Source of the DNA: O2-02-FULL-42-9 sp038043025
Lineage (GTDB): Bacteria; Pseudomonadota; Gammaproteobacteria; UBA12402
DNA length: 40,156 nt
Direction: 5' to 3'
Assembly: GCA_038043025.1 (NCBI GenBank)
Contig: JBBTCW010000045.1
Location: 1-40,156 of the forward strand
The notes below the pieces were generated by a model that was given only the letters and a program-made list of their open reading frames with translations, did not search any database and was not told the DNA's origin. The position numbers and the translations under genes are program-made. This document shows positions 14,343 through 24,395 of this stretch, piece after piece; position 1 is the stretch's first letter; the number at the start of each line of letters is the position of its first letter.

Positions 14343-15854
14343 TCAGGCCGGACCAGGCATTTTGCATTCTGGAGCATCCCCCTCTGCTAATTTACCTTTT
14401 GAAGGCTCTGGGCAGCCATCAAAGTAAACTTCAATTGTTCTTGCGCCCCCCTCCTCTAAACCAATTTTCAACGGCAGAAGCTCATCTTTGAATTCAGTAA
14501 ATAATGTCTTTTTATCACCAGATGAGAGAAATAAGGGAAATTTTTCAAGCGGAGATGTTGGTGTCGGAGAAGGCAGCTTAAGAAAAAGCTGGCCACCTTC
14601 TTCTAATATTTCAATCTGAACGGTTTCTCCGCCGCCAGCAACTGTCACAACATATTTGCCAAGATATTGTTTAAAATCTGCTTCTGGAATTGAAGTCACC
14701 GGGGTAGAAACCGAGGTACGACGTGATTGTGGCTGATCCCACTCGTAAACATTATTAATGCTTACAGCAAGTTTGTTATGTAGCGTGTCTCCGTCCACAT
14801 AATTGGTTAGGATCACCGCGCCTTGTTTTCTTTTTGGCATAATCCTCATAAGCGTACTGAAGCCGTTATTGCCGCCGGTATGCGCAAACACTGGATCTTC
14901 TGGAGAACCATGAATCCCAATGCCCAAACCATAATGACAGGGATTTCCTTCTGCATCAAGTGCGTAAAACATCTGTTTGACTGGATTGCCTGACTTTTCA
15001 TTGTATGCTTGGATTAAAGCTTGCATGAACTTTGAATAATCTCTTGCTGTCGTTCTTAATCCACCTGCTGCTCTAGGATATTGATAGGGCGTTGTTAATA
15101 CGCCATCATAGTTTTTACCAACGACCCATTGTAATGCTTCAAGCTTTTTGCCGGTTTGAGAAAATGTACTGTGCTCCATCTGTAAGGGCTGTAATGCGTA
15201 TTCATCCATAATTTGAGGAAATGGCTTCTGAGCAATATTTTCTAATAATAGCTCTAAAAGAGTATAGCCAGTATTTGAATACCGCCAAATACCGGAGGTC
15301 TTTAGTTCAGCTAGTTCAATTAATTGTTTCGCAAGCCACTCTTCGCCTGGCTTTAAATGTCCATGCTTTTTAGGATCTTGGATACCAGAGATATGCTGCA
15401 TCAATTTTCGAAAAGTAATGTCTTTCCCCTTAAATTTCGAGAATGCTGCGCCATCGTCAAATTTATTTGCAAGAAACTCATCGCCCAAGAGTGAAGGAGT
15501 ATCTTGATCAGGCAACCAACGATCAATGCGCTCATCAAGATTGATGCCTTTTTCAGAAAGCAGTTTAATGGCGCCATAAGCAGTGACCGCTTTTGCAAGA
15601 GATGCGGCTTCAAAAATATCCCGGGTTGTTAATTCACGTGATTCTTCAGCGCTAAGATTTCCAAAAGCCACAACACAATCAATCTCACCTTGATGAATAA
15701 CCGCTAAGCCAACAGCTGACGCATTGTTTTTCATCCACTCTTTTAATGGCTTGGTTTTAGGGGGCGATCCATCGATGGATAAATGGGATGGCAATCCATC
15801 GATGATCAATCCATCGATGATTTCTAGACCTTTTTCCTCGTTTCCTTCAATCAC
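14343..15854 (-). CDS. Serine hydrolase of the beta-lactamase (class C)/penicillin-binding family
   Basis: This 503-residue protein has the active-site set of the family: SLAK (Ser85, Lys88), Y-x-N as YSNTGY, and HTGG in place of KTG (HTGGNNGFSTLMRI). Such enzymes are esterases, D-amino-peptidases or carboxypeptidases and are often wrongly called beta-lactamases. About 130 residues after the catalytic domain form a beta-rich tail (YLGKYVVTVAGGGETVQIEI), as in related lipocalin-like extensions. The start is GTG at 15854 with GGAG 8 bp upstream. No signal peptide is visible, unusual for the family and suggesting a cytoplasmic or otherwise secreted enzyme. The N-terminal coding region has near-repeats of ATCCATCGATGAT (15768-15822). 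Substrate unknown. Confidence 0.88.
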   Translation of the reverse strand: MIEGNEEKGLEIIDGLIIDGLPSHLSIDGSPPKTKPLKEWMKNNASAVGLAVIHQGEIDCVVAFGNLSAEESRELTTRDIFEAASLAKAVTAYGAIKLLSEKGINLDERIDRWLPDQDTPSLLGDEFLANKFDDGAAFSKFKGKDITFRKLMQHISGIQDPKKHGHLKPGEEWLAKQLIELAELKTSGIWRYSNTGYTLLELLLENIAQKPFPQIMDEYALQPLQMEHSTFSQTGKKLEALQWVVGKNYDGVLTTPYQYPRAAGGLRTTARDYSKFMQALIQAYNEKSGNPVKQMFYALDAEGNPCHYGLGIGIHGSPEDPVFAHTGGNNGFSTLMRIMPKRKQGAVILTNYVDGDTLHNKLAVSINNVYEWDQPQSRRTSVSTPVTSIPEADFKQYLGKYVVTVAGGGETVQIEILEEGGQLFLKLPSPTPTSPLEKFPLFLSSGDKKTLFTEFKDELLPLKIGLEEGGARTIEVYFDGCPEPSKGKLAEGDAPECKMPGPA

Positions 15855-15923
15855 AGGCTTTGCTCCATTATTGATTTCATAGGTAACATAGATAATAATA
15901 GTCTAAATTTTGGAAAAAGCCAG

Positions 15924-15966
15924 CGCGTAGGTTGCGCTTCGCATGCGCGAGAGCGCCAACCTAACG
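15924..15966. repeat. GTAGGTTGG-type inverted repeat
   Basis: CGTAGGTTGCGCTTCGC and GCGCCAACCTAACG form a hairpin related to the other GTAGGTTGG copies. It lies in the 234-bp gap (15855-16088) between the divergent serine hydrolase and the PLP enzyme gene. Nothing else is recognised in that gap except the ribosome binding site of the PLP enzyme. Confidence 0.6.
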
Positions 15967-16088
15967 GTATCTTCAACAAATCAAGTATCGTTATTGAGAA
16001 CGTATGTAAACTATGTTTTAATGCCACAAAGATGGCGTTCGCTTTTATGATGCGCAAATTACTTCCCCACACTCCATAAGGAAATTTT

Positions 16089-17255
16089 ATGCAAAACAAT
16101 AATACTTTAAAAATAAACACACGCGTCATTCATGCCAGCCAACGATTAGATGACGATAAAGGGTCCATTATGCCCGTGATTTATCCTTCGGCAATTTTTG
16201 AAAAAAAAACATTTGATTCTAAACAAAAATATTTATATTCGCGCTGCAGCAATCCCACAAGAGACAGTTACGAAACATGCCTCACAAATTTGGAATCTGG
16301 AAAACACGGATATTCTTTTGCCTCGGGAATGTCTGCTGCCGCAACTATTTTAGAATTGTTGGACGTCAATAGTCACATTATCGTTATTGACAATTTATAC
16401 GGCGGCAACCAATATCTCTTTGACACGATACGCAAAAAAACAGCCGGATTAAGTTGTAGTTATATCGACATGACAGATATCTCTTTGATACAATCTGCTG
16501 TTCGTGAGAATACACGCATGATCTGGGTAGAATCACCGACTAATCCCTTGCTACAGATAGTGGATTTATCCGCAATTGTTAAAATAGGACGCGATAATAA
16601 TATTTTAACGGTGATGGACAACACCTTAGCCACACCTTTTTTACAACGACCCTTAGAATTTGGCTTTGATATCGTACTACATTCTGCCACAAAATATTTG
16701 AATGGCCATTCGGATATTATTAATGGCGCAGTGATTATCGGCGATAATGATATATTAGCTGAAAAATTATTGAATTTACAAATTGGGCTCGGCGCCATAC
16801 CCAGTCCATTTGACTGTTATTCTGTTATGCGTGGAATAAAAACATTGGCAGTGCGAATGGAGCGTCATTGCGAAAATGCCTTAGAGCTCGCTCAGTGGCT
16901 TGAAAAACATCCCTGTATTGATAAAGTTTATTATCCCGGGTTATCCTCTCACCCACAACATAAGTTAGCCGCCCAGCAAATGTTCTTATACGGCGGCGTT
17001 ATCAGCGTATTAATTAAAGGGGGCATTGAACAAGTCAAACGCTTTGTGACATCATGTGAGCTTTTCACGTTTACCAGCAGTTTGGGCGGAACCGAAAGCA
17101 CTATGGCACATCCTGCCACCATGTCGCATTCTCTTTTATCAAAAAATCGGCGCACACAATTGGGTATTTTGGATAACCTCATTCGATTATCGGTTGGTAT
17201 AGAAGATATTGAGGATTTAAAATCTGATTTAGAGATTCATTTGCGAGAAGCATGA
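16089..17255 (+). CDS. Cys/Met metabolism PLP-dependent enzyme (cystathionine gamma-lyase/synthase or methionine gamma-lyase type)
   Basis: Members of this fold-type I family act on cystathionine, homocysteine, methionine or O-acyl-homoserine. The protein (388 residues, full length) shows YSRCSNPTRDSYE, FASGMSAAATILELL, DNLYGGNQYLFDT, MIWVESPTNPLLQIVDL, VMDNTLATPFLQRPLEFG, and the PLP lysine in HSATKYLNGHSD (Lys202). The C-terminal TSSLGGTESTMAHPATMSH and LIRLSVGIEDIEDL complete the match. The tetramer-interface YSR that binds PLP phosphate is present. A ribosome binding site (AAGGAA) precedes the ATG. It ends 79 bp before the NRPS gene, which loads cysteine; it may supply Cys. The exact reaction cannot be told from sequence alone. 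Confidence 0.93.
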   Translation: MQNNNTLKINTRVIHASQRLDDDKGSIMPVIYPSAIFEKKTFDSKQKYLYSRCSNPTRDSYETCLTNLESGKHGYSFASGMSAAATILELLDVNSHIIVIDNLYGGNQYLFDTIRKKTAGLSCSYIDMTDISLIQSAVRENTRMIWVESPTNPLLQIVDLSAIVKIGRDNNILTVMDNTLATPFLQRPLEFGFDIVLHSATKYLNGHSDIINGAVIIGDNDILAEKLLNLQIGLGAIPSPFDCYSVMRGIKTLAVRMERHCENALELAQWLEKHPCIDKVYYPGLSSHPQHKLAAQQMFLYGGVISVLIKGGIEQVKRFVTSCELFTFTSSLGGTESTMAHPATMSHSLLSKNRRTQLGILDNLIRLSVGIEDIEDLKSDLEIHLREA

Positions 17256-17334
17256 TCGTTCAACTTCGACAATATAAACGCGAGATGATTTTTAATAATA
17301 ATAATATGATCATCGAGTAATAAAACGAATCCTT

Positions 17335-20300
17335 ATGAGCAGCTTAGAAACACAACATACTGAACATCGGCATGGCAGCACCTCCTCTCCTCTTACCGTC
17401 ATTCAATTATTCGAGGCACAAGCAGCCAAAACACCACACCGCATCGCAATATCTTATGACAATCAATGTCTGACTTATAGAGAATTAAATATTCGAGCGA
17501 ATCAGTTAGCCAGGATAATACGCAAATCTTATCGACACATGATGGGCACGGAAATACGTGGCGACGTGATATGCGGATTATGCATGACAAAAAGTCTGGA
17601 TATTATTGTGGGCATTTTAGGAATATTAAAAGCAGGTGCCGCTTATCTACCGTTAGATCCGACTTACCCTGCCGAAAGAAATAAGTTTATTCTACATGAT
17701 GCTGGCGTCACTATTTTAGTGACACAACAAATATTATTAAGAAAAAACGATTTTAATTTTTTGAAAGCGCCGCACAAAACCTACACATTAATATGTATCG
17801 ATGCCAAAGACTATCAAGAGATGGCTCGCCGCATGCCAGAGGAAAACCCAAATATCATTAATACCGAACGCGATTTGGCCTACGTTATTTACACATCAGG
17901 CACATCAGGCAATCCTAAGGGAGTACTGATTGAGCATCGCAGCTTACTATATTCGACCACGGCTAGAATGACGGTATATAAACAAAGACCTCAAAAATTT
18001 TTATTAATTTCTCCTGTTATTTTTGATAGTTCCATCGCAGGAATTTTTTGGACACTACTCTCGGGAGGTTGTTTAGTCATTCCGCCCGCGTCGTTTATTG
18101 AAAACATAACATATCTCATTGAAGTGATCGCTCAGGAAAAAATCACACATCTACTTTGCGTCCCCTCTTATTATCATCTACTGCTACAGCATATGCACGA
18201 TAGCAAGCGCTTTCGCGCAATACAAGTAATCATTGTGGCCGGTGAAATATGTTCTCCCTTCTTGTTATCGAATCATCATCAAAGTGGGTTGCGCGCAATA
18301 TTATATAATGAATATGGCCCAACCGAAAATACAGTATGGAGCACCTATGCGTGCTTGCACGAAAAAAACATACCCACTATTGGGAAACCATTGCCGCACG
18401 TAAAAGTTTATATTTTAGATGAACAGCGACGACCCGTTAAAAAAGGAAGCATAGGCGAATTATATTTAGGTGGTTTAGGATTAGCGCGCGGTTATTTGAA
18501 TCTTCCGGCATTAACAAAAGAAAGATTTATCGAACATCTTCTCGGCGAAAATCGTCTCTATAAAACAGGGGATCTCGTTCGCTGCTTGCCTGATGATAAT
18601 TTAGCATTCATGGGTCGCATCGATGAACAGATAAAAATTAGAGGTTTTAGAATAGAGCCGGCAGAAATAGAAAGTATATTATTAAATCATGCTGACATTC
18701 AACAAGCAGCGGTCGTGGTGAGTGATGCATGGGGGCATAACCTCGTTGCTTATTATACAGAAAAAACAAAAAATTCGCCTCTTTCCCAAATCGCATTGAA
18801 AGATTATTTGACCCAGAAATTACCTGATTACATGGTACCCGTCGCCCTCATTCAGTTACCACAGATGCCATTAACCTTCAGTGGTAAAATAGATAAAAAA
18901 GCATTGCTTTCTTTAAAACCAGAAAAAACGAACCCTGCCCTAAAAATGCTACACCACGAGAATCCATTACAAGCACAACTGATGGCGATATGGAAAAAAG
19001 TTTTAGGCATAAATGAAATTGACGCGGAGAATAATTTTTTTGAGCTCGGGGGTAATTCTTTAGTGGCGATGCGATTGTTACCCCTGCTCGAAGAAGCCTT
19101 CCATACTTCCCTATCCATACGACATGTTTTCGAATACCCAACCATAACCGAATTTATTCTTTTTCTACAAAAAAGAAAAACATCTATGGCGGATCAATTT
19201 TTACCCCTTATCCAGCCAGATTTAGATAACCGATACGCCCCTTTCCCGTTGACTGCCGTTCAACACGCCTATTGGCTAGGTTCTCAACACCTGTACGCAT
19301 TAGGTGATGTTTCCACGCGTTTTTATTCGGAAATGGATTTTCGACCTGCATTAAATATCTCTCGCTTAGAAAAAGCCCTAAACGCCCTAATTATTCGTCA
19401 TGATATGTTGCGCGCCATTATCAACAGCGATGCGACACAACAAATATTACCCGCCGTACCCTATTATTGTTTTTTGATTCAAGACTTGCGCACCAGTCCA
19501 ACACATGAGAGCAATCAGCGATTATTAGCCTGGCGAGATCAACTATCTCACGGCGTATTTAATACGACACAATTCCCTTTATTTGATTTTCGTCTATCCC
19601 ATTTACCTGATCGATATCGTTTGCATATCAGCACGGATGCGTTAATTTTTGATGGCATGAGTTTTCAGCAATTTTTTTCTGAATGGGAAAATATTTATAG
19701 AAATATAAATTTACCCCGGCCTTTGCCAGACATCACCTTTCGAGATTATGTCATGATGGATAATCGCATAAAACAAACCGAACGTTATCGACAGGATCGC
19801 GATTATTGGTTGAATAGACTAGACAGTTTTCCTACGGGACCCGAATTACCTTTAGCAAAACAGCCCGAAGAAATTAAAAAAACTCACTTTGTGAGATGCA
19901 CTTTAACGCTGCATAAAGAAATATGGCAAGCTTTTAAAAATAAAGCACAAACCTATAAATTGAGTCCGACCAGTGTATTATTGACGCTCTATGGACAGGT
20001 GTTAGCGCGTTATAGCAAAAACTCTCATTTTCTTATTAATTTAACCTTATTTAATCGGCTACCATTACATCCAAAGATTGATCAAATCATGGGTGATTTC
20101 ACTTCTTTAAGTTTACTAGAATATGGCGCATCCACTCAAGAAGAGACAAAAGAGAACTTTTTAACAAGGGTGCAAGCATTACAAAATCTTTTATGGCACG
20201 ATCTAGACCATAAATTATTTAATGCGATTGAGGCGCAAAGATCTCTATCAAAAAAAAATCAAAAGTCACTTGGAGTACACGCCCCTGTTGTTTTCACAAG

Positions 20301-23300
20301 CATGTTGAACTTTAAAAATAGTTTAGAAGAAAGTTTTTTGTCTCAAGAATTGATAGAAACAGTATATACCATTACCCAAACGCCTCAGGTGTGGATTGAC
20401 AATAAAGTATTTGAAAGACATGGCGGATTGATTGTGGAATGGGATTATGTTGCCGAACTGTTTCCAGATCACATGATTGCGGATATGCATCGTGGCTATT
20501 GTGAATTAATCCTCTTTCTAGCCGAGGCAAATCACTGGGCAATTCCCTTGCCCGATATTCTCTCATCTAAAACGCTTGATTTAATTCATCACAATCACTC
20601 GCCACAGACAACACAAACACCTCTCGATTTATACGAAATGTTTGACCGACAGGTTAACACCCATAAAACAGAAAATGCGATCATCTCAACGCAAGGGTCA
20701 TGGTCCTATAATGATTTATGGTGTGTAGCAAACTTTATTGCAGATCGAATCATTACACTGATTGGCATGAATCCACGGCCGATAGCAGTTTTATTAGATA
20801 AAGGATGGGAGCAAGTGGCCGCCTGTTTAGGAATTTTAAGTGCAGGCGCCGCTTATATACCTTGCAGCATCGACTGGCCATCCGCAAGAATTGCGGCCGT
20901 TTTAAAAAGTGCAGCCGCACACACACTGATCACGCTGCCTGACGTAATAGAAAAACTGCAATCGACCGGGTTTGATAGCACCCTTTACAATTTAGTATTT
21001 GTTGAGAAAAAAATACGAGCGGTTCGTGATCTTTCTCGCAAAACAATGTTTGATAAATTAGCCTACATCATCTTTACTTCGGGTTCGACCGATACACCCA
21101 AAGGCGTCATGATTACACATCGAAGCGCAGCAAACACGATTCATGATGTGAATGATCGCTTTAAGATCTGTGACAGCGATAAATTACTGGCTTTATCCAG
21201 CTTGAGCTTTGATCTTTCTGTTTATGACATATTCGGTATGTTAGCGGCAGGCGGCAGCATCGTTTTTCCAGATCGAGATAAAATTAAAGAACCTTTTCAT
21301 TGGCTTGAGTTACTCGAAACACATAAGATTACTATTTGGAATACGGTTCCTATGCTGATGCAAATGCTGGTCGATTATATAGAAGATATTATACCTATTG
21401 CACAACAACCCGCCCATCAACATTACAACACATTGCGATTAATATTGTTAAGTGGCGATTGGATTCCATTAACTCTCCCGGAGAAAATAAAGGTCATTTT
21501 TCCCAATGCACAGATTATTAGTCTCGGTGGCGCAACCGAAACATCCATATGGTCAGTACTATACCCTATTCAGCATATCGATAAAACTTGGAAAAGCATT
21601 CCCTATGGCAAAGCCATGCGAAATCAAAAAATTTATGTGCTCAACACTCATCTGGAATACTGCCCTGAGCACATAGAAGGCGATATTTATATTGCTGGGG
21701 AAGGCTTAGCAATAGGATACTTAGATGATCCAGCACAAACAAATAGCCACTTCATTTGGCATCCTAAAACGGGAGAACGACTATATCGCGCCTCTGACAA
21801 AGGACGATTACTCCCCTCCGGTGATATTGAGTTTCTAGGGCGTGAAGATACACAAGTAAAGATAGGGGGTTATCGAATTGAACTGGGTGAAATTGAAAAA
21901 GCACTAACCGCATTACCACCCATAAAATATGCCATGGTCGATGTCCATGGAGAACGTTTTAGTAACAAAAAAATGGTGGCTTACTTATTGCCTTATGAGT
22001 CAGCGGCAGATAAATTATCCTCGGCAGAAAAATTAGCTTTCAAAAGCGCACAACACAACATTAAAACAGAAGGATTGTGTGCAACACCTATTTCGTTATT
22101 ATCGCCCCCGATGCAAGAAGAAATCATCAGACATTATTTTGCGAGAAAATCTTATCGCCAATTTATCAAACAAAAAATATCTTATGTCTCATTACGAGCC
22201 TGCCTAGAGGCCGCTAGCAGTTGGTGTGAACCCAAACCAAAAAATACAGATAATTTTTTAGATAGGCTCAGCTTTGTGTTGACTGGATTACGATCTTATA
22301 AAAATGAACATACGATATTACCAAAATACCATTATCCATCTGCGGGCAGCTTATATCCGGTACAAGTTTACATCGAACATTATTATTATAATCCAAGCAT
22401 GCACACACTAACGGCTATAGATAATAGGCAAGATCATATTTCACTTCATTCATTCATTGATTTGCAATTGCATTTCGTCAGCGCTTTAGAAGCCATTACC
22501 CCTCTGTATGAAGAATACAGCATGGCATTCTGTGAGTTAGAAGTAGGCTATATGATCGCACTGATCGCGGCTCGAGCAAAACAGTTGGGCTATAGGATAA
22601 CGCCGTTGATCAATCCTACGCAAACTCACGATTTAAATTTATCTCCACATGATCATTATCATATCACCGTAAAATTTTCTTCCACTAAAACAATAAAGGA
22701 AAATCCATTCGTTTTTGCTCCTCACGTCGCTATTAAAATTTTAATCTATATTAAACCACACGCCGTTGATCAACTCTCTGCGGGACTCTATCAATGGCGC
22801 GACAATCAACTTTTATATCAAGAGAATTGGCAACCCCAAAACGAAAACTTCGACCAGCTTGGAGCAAACGGCGCAATTTTATCAGATGCGCAATGTATTA
22901 TTTTCTTTTTTGGAACAGAGAATGCCTCGTCTCATTATTTCATTGGCGAATATACACAACGCATGATGGACTCATGTATTGCACATCATATTGGATGTTG
23001 TGCCATTGGATATCTCGTGAACAACCATGAGTTAGATCAATATACATCAGGCGATAAGTTGCTACACACCATAGCAATCGGAACCGTATCTCAAACAGAT
23101 ATAGAATCTCAACATTATATTGAAGCAAATATAGACGCGCATCCCGAAACTTCACTCCCCCTATACGTCAAAACTAAATTAAAACAAAAATTACCCGATT
23201 ACATGATTCCCGATATATATTTTAAAATTTCAGATTTACCTTTAACCGCTAACGGAAAAGTAGATCGTAAAAAAATAAAAGCAGAACACCCTCTCCATGC

Positions 23301-24303
23301 CTCACTTCAAACAAAAATATGTCATGCTGCGCCGCGCAATGTCATAGAGTTTAGATTACTCAAACTATGGCAAGATTGTTTGAATGTTCAATCTATTCAT
23401 ATACACGATAATTTTTTTGAGGCGGGAGGCGATTCATTATTGGCCACTCGATTGGCTGGACATATTAATCGAGCATTCAAAACAAAACACCCTATTGCTT
23501 GGATATTCCAGCACAATACTATCACCCAACAAGCCTCCGCACTACAAGAAAAAACAGAGGCCGGTGACTTGTATCAACCCATCATTGAATTTAAACGCGG
23601 CCGTAAAGAAAAAACTCCTTTAGTTTTTGTTCATTCTGGATTATCTGGCGCCGAAACATATGCCGAATTTGCCCGTTTACTCCAGGATGATTATCCTTTT
23701 TATGCAATAGATTCTTATAATCTTAACTCAGGAAAAAACGCCCTACATTCTGTATCCGAACTAGCGAGCACCTATGTTCAGTATTTACAAAAAATATTAC
23801 CCAAAGGTCCTTATCACTTAGGAGGATTTTGCGTCGGAGGAGTCATTGCGTTTGAAATGGCGCAACAATTACTTGCGAAAGGAGAAAATGTAAGAAACCT
23901 TTATTTACTAAATTCTATTCAAACCCCATCGCGTTTGGCAGACATGCGCGCCCAGCTACCACATTCTCTTGAAAGACTGATGAATGATCTATCTGATGAA
24001 GTAACCAGCTATGTAAAGCAGTTATCTCCAAAAGAACAAGCACATTGGGTAGCATGTGCCAATACGGATGAATATTTATTAACGAGCTATCAAGCAAAAA
24101 AAATCCGAATTCCAGTTATTTTTTTAAAAGCACAACAAGATTACCCAGAGGATAAAACAAATTCATGGGACCATGTCGCAGATCATTTCATATCCATCAG
24201 CATTAATACAGATCACGCGGGCATGATGAAACATCCAACACTTGAAAAAATAGCACATATCGTTAATCATTATCTTACAAATGATGCTTGGCATCGTGTA
24301 TAG
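17335..24303 (+). CDS. Non-ribosomal peptide synthetase A-PCP-Cy-A(Ox)-PCP-TE, predicted thiazole dipeptide synthetase
   Basis: This is a complete two-module NRPS of 2322 residues. A1 (about 25-520) has YTSGTSGNPKG, NEYGPTE and FSGKIDK; its code reads D230 S231 A234 L274 I300 A302 E326 V334 W335 K518, which I cannot assign. PCP1 carries Ser575 (LGGNS). The next domain is a heterocyclization (Cy) domain: FPLTAVQHAYWLGSQ and D768-ALIF-D773-GM-S776, the DxxxxDxxS signature that replaces HHxxxDG. A2 (about 1110-1980) has code D1293 L1294 Y1297 N1336 L1371 S1373 L1397 I1405 W1406 K1975, identical to the known cysteine code. Between motifs A8 and A9 sits an FMN oxidase domain (about 1595-1910; YPSAGSLYPVQVYI at 1667). 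PCP2 has Ser2034. The TE has GGFCVGG: Cys2166 replaces Ser, Asn2193 occupies the usual Asp place (LLNS), with His2294. Predicted product: aminoacyl-thiazole-4-carboxyl derivative. There is no clear Shine-Dalgarno sequence. No phosphopantetheinyl transferase or exporter lies in the window. Confidence 0.96.
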   Translation: MSSLETQHTEHRHGSTSSPLTVIQLFEAQAAKTPHRIAISYDNQCLTYRELNIRANQLARIIRKSYRHMMGTEIRGDVICGLCMTKSLDIIVGILGILKAGAAYLPLDPTYPAERNKFILHDAGVTILVTQQILLRKNDFNFLKAPHKTYTLICIDAKDYQEMARRMPEENPNIINTERDLAYVIYTSGTSGNPKGVLIEHRSLLYSTTARMTVYKQRPQKFLLISPVIFDSSIAGIFWTLLSGGCLVIPPASFIENITYLIEVIAQEKITHLLCVPSYYHLLLQHMHDSKRFRAIQVIIVAGEICSPFLLSNHHQSGLRAILYNEYGPTENTVWSTYACLHEKNIPTIGKPLPHVKVYILDEQRRPVKKGSIGELYLGGLGLARGYLNLPALTKERFIEHLLGENRLYKTGDLVRCLPDDNLAFMGRIDEQIKIRGFRIEPAEIESILLNHADIQQAAVVVSDAWGHNLVAYYTEKTKNSPLSQIALKDYLTQKLPDYMVPVALIQLPQMPLTFSGKIDKKALLSLKPEKTNPALKMLHHENPLQAQLMAIWKKVLGINEIDAENNFFELGGNSLVAMRLLPLLEEAFHTSLSIRHVFEYPTITEFILFLQKRKTSMADQFLPLIQPDLDNRYAPFPLTAVQHAYWLGSQHLYALGDVSTRFYSEMDFRPALNISRLEKALNALIIRHDMLRAIINSDATQQILPAVPYYCFLIQDLRTSPTHESNQRLLAWRDQLSHGVFNTTQFPLFDFRLSHLPDRYRLHISTDALIFDGMSFQQFFSEWENIYRNINLPRPLPDITFRDYVMMDNRIKQTERYRQDRDYWLNRLDSFPTGPELPLAKQPEEIKKTHFVRCTLTLHKEIWQAFKNKAQTYKLSPTSVLLTLYGQVLARYSKNSHFLINLTLFNRLPLHPKIDQIMGDFTSLSLLEYGASTQEETKENFLTRVQALQNLLWHDLDHKLFNAIEAQRSLSKKNQKSLGVHAPVVFTSMLNFKNSLEESFLSQELIETVYTITQTPQVWIDNKVFERHGGLIVEWDYVAELFPDHMIADMHRGYCELILFLAEANHWAIPLPDILSSKTLDLIHHNHSPQTTQTPLDLYEMFDRQVNTHKTENAIISTQGSWSYNDLWCVANFIADRIITLIGMNPRPIAVLLDKGWEQVAACLGILSAGAAYIPCSIDWPSARIAAVLKSAAAHTLITLPDVIEKLQSTGFDSTLYNLVFVEKKIRAVRDLSRKTMFDKLAYIIFTSGSTDTPKGVMITHRSAANTIHDVNDRFKICDSDKLLALSSLSFDLSVYDIFGMLAAGGSIVFPDRDKIKEPFHWLELLETHKITIWNTVPMLMQMLVDYIEDIIPIAQQPAHQHYNTLRLILLSGDWIPLTLPEKIKVIFPNAQIISLGGATETSIWSVLYPIQHIDKTWKSIPYGKAMRNQKIYVLNTHLEYCPEHIEGDIYIAGEGLAIGYLDDPAQTNSHFIWHPKTGERLYRASDKGRLLPSGDIEFLGREDTQVKIGGYRIELGEIEKALTALPPIKYAMVDVHGERFSNKKMVAYLLPYESAADKLSSAEKLAFKSAQHNIKTEGLCATPISLLSPPMQEEIIRHYFARKSYRQFIKQKISYVSLRACLEAASSWCEPKPKNTDNFLDRLSFVLTGLRSYKNEHTILPKYHYPSAGSLYPVQVYIEHYYYNPSMHTLTAIDNRQDHISLHSFIDLQLHFVSALEAITPLYEEYSMAFCELEVGYMIALIAARAKQLGYRITPLINPTQTHDLNLSPHDHYHITVKFSSTKTIKENPFVFAPHVAIKILIYIKPHAVDQLSAGLYQWRDNQLLYQENWQPQNENFDQLGANGAILSDAQCIIFFFGTENASSHYFIGEYTQRMMDSCIAHHIGCCAIGYLVNNHELDQYTSGDKLLHTIAIGTVSQTDIESQHYIEANIDAHPETSLPLYVKTKLKQKLPDYMIPDIYFKISDLPLTANGKVDRKKIKAEHPLHASLQTKICHAAPRNVIEFRLLKLWQDCLNVQSIHIHDNFFEAGGDSLLATRLAGHINRAFKTKHPIAWIFQHNTITQQASALQEKTEAGDLYQPIIEFKRGRKEKTPLVFVHSGLSGAETYAEFARLLQDDYPFYAIDSYNLNSGKNALHSVSELASTYVQYLQKILPKGPYHLGGFCVGGVIAFEMAQQLLAKGENVRNLYLLNSIQTPSRLADMRAQLPHSLERLMNDLSDEVTSYVKQLSPKEQAHWVACANTDEYLLTSYQAKKIRIPVIFLKAQQDYPEDKTNSWDHVADHFISISINTDHAGMMKHPTLEKIAHIVNHYLTNDAWHRV

Positions 24304-24357
24304 TTGGAGCCAATAGACGTGACCAAGTTTCAACAACTTGGCTGCAAGCGGTCAAGA

Positions 24358-24395
24358 ACACCAATCTACATTTTGTTCAGCCTAATCTACCGCGC
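24358..24395 (-). repeat. GTAGGTTGG-type repeat at the end of the cyclase gene
   Basis: ACACCAATCTACATTTTGTT and CAGCCTAATCTACCGCG are a diverged copy of the repeat. The stop codon of the cyclase-family gene (24382-24384) lies inside it, at the same base of the repeat as the stop of the P-loop gene at 25172. A small hairpin CCAAGTTtcaacAACTTGG lies just before it at 24323-24341, after the NRPS stop. Confidence 0.65.

Noticed and set aside
14343..15854. A true class C beta-lactamase
   Set aside because: The motifs SxxK, YxN and HTGG fit, but KTG is changed to HTGG, a signal peptide is missing and the protein has a long beta-rich tail, as in esterase-like relatives.
24323..24341. CCAAGTT-TCAAC-AACTTGG hairpin as an NRPS terminator
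   Set aside because: The 7-bp stem has no following T-run and could be chance; kept only as a comment.
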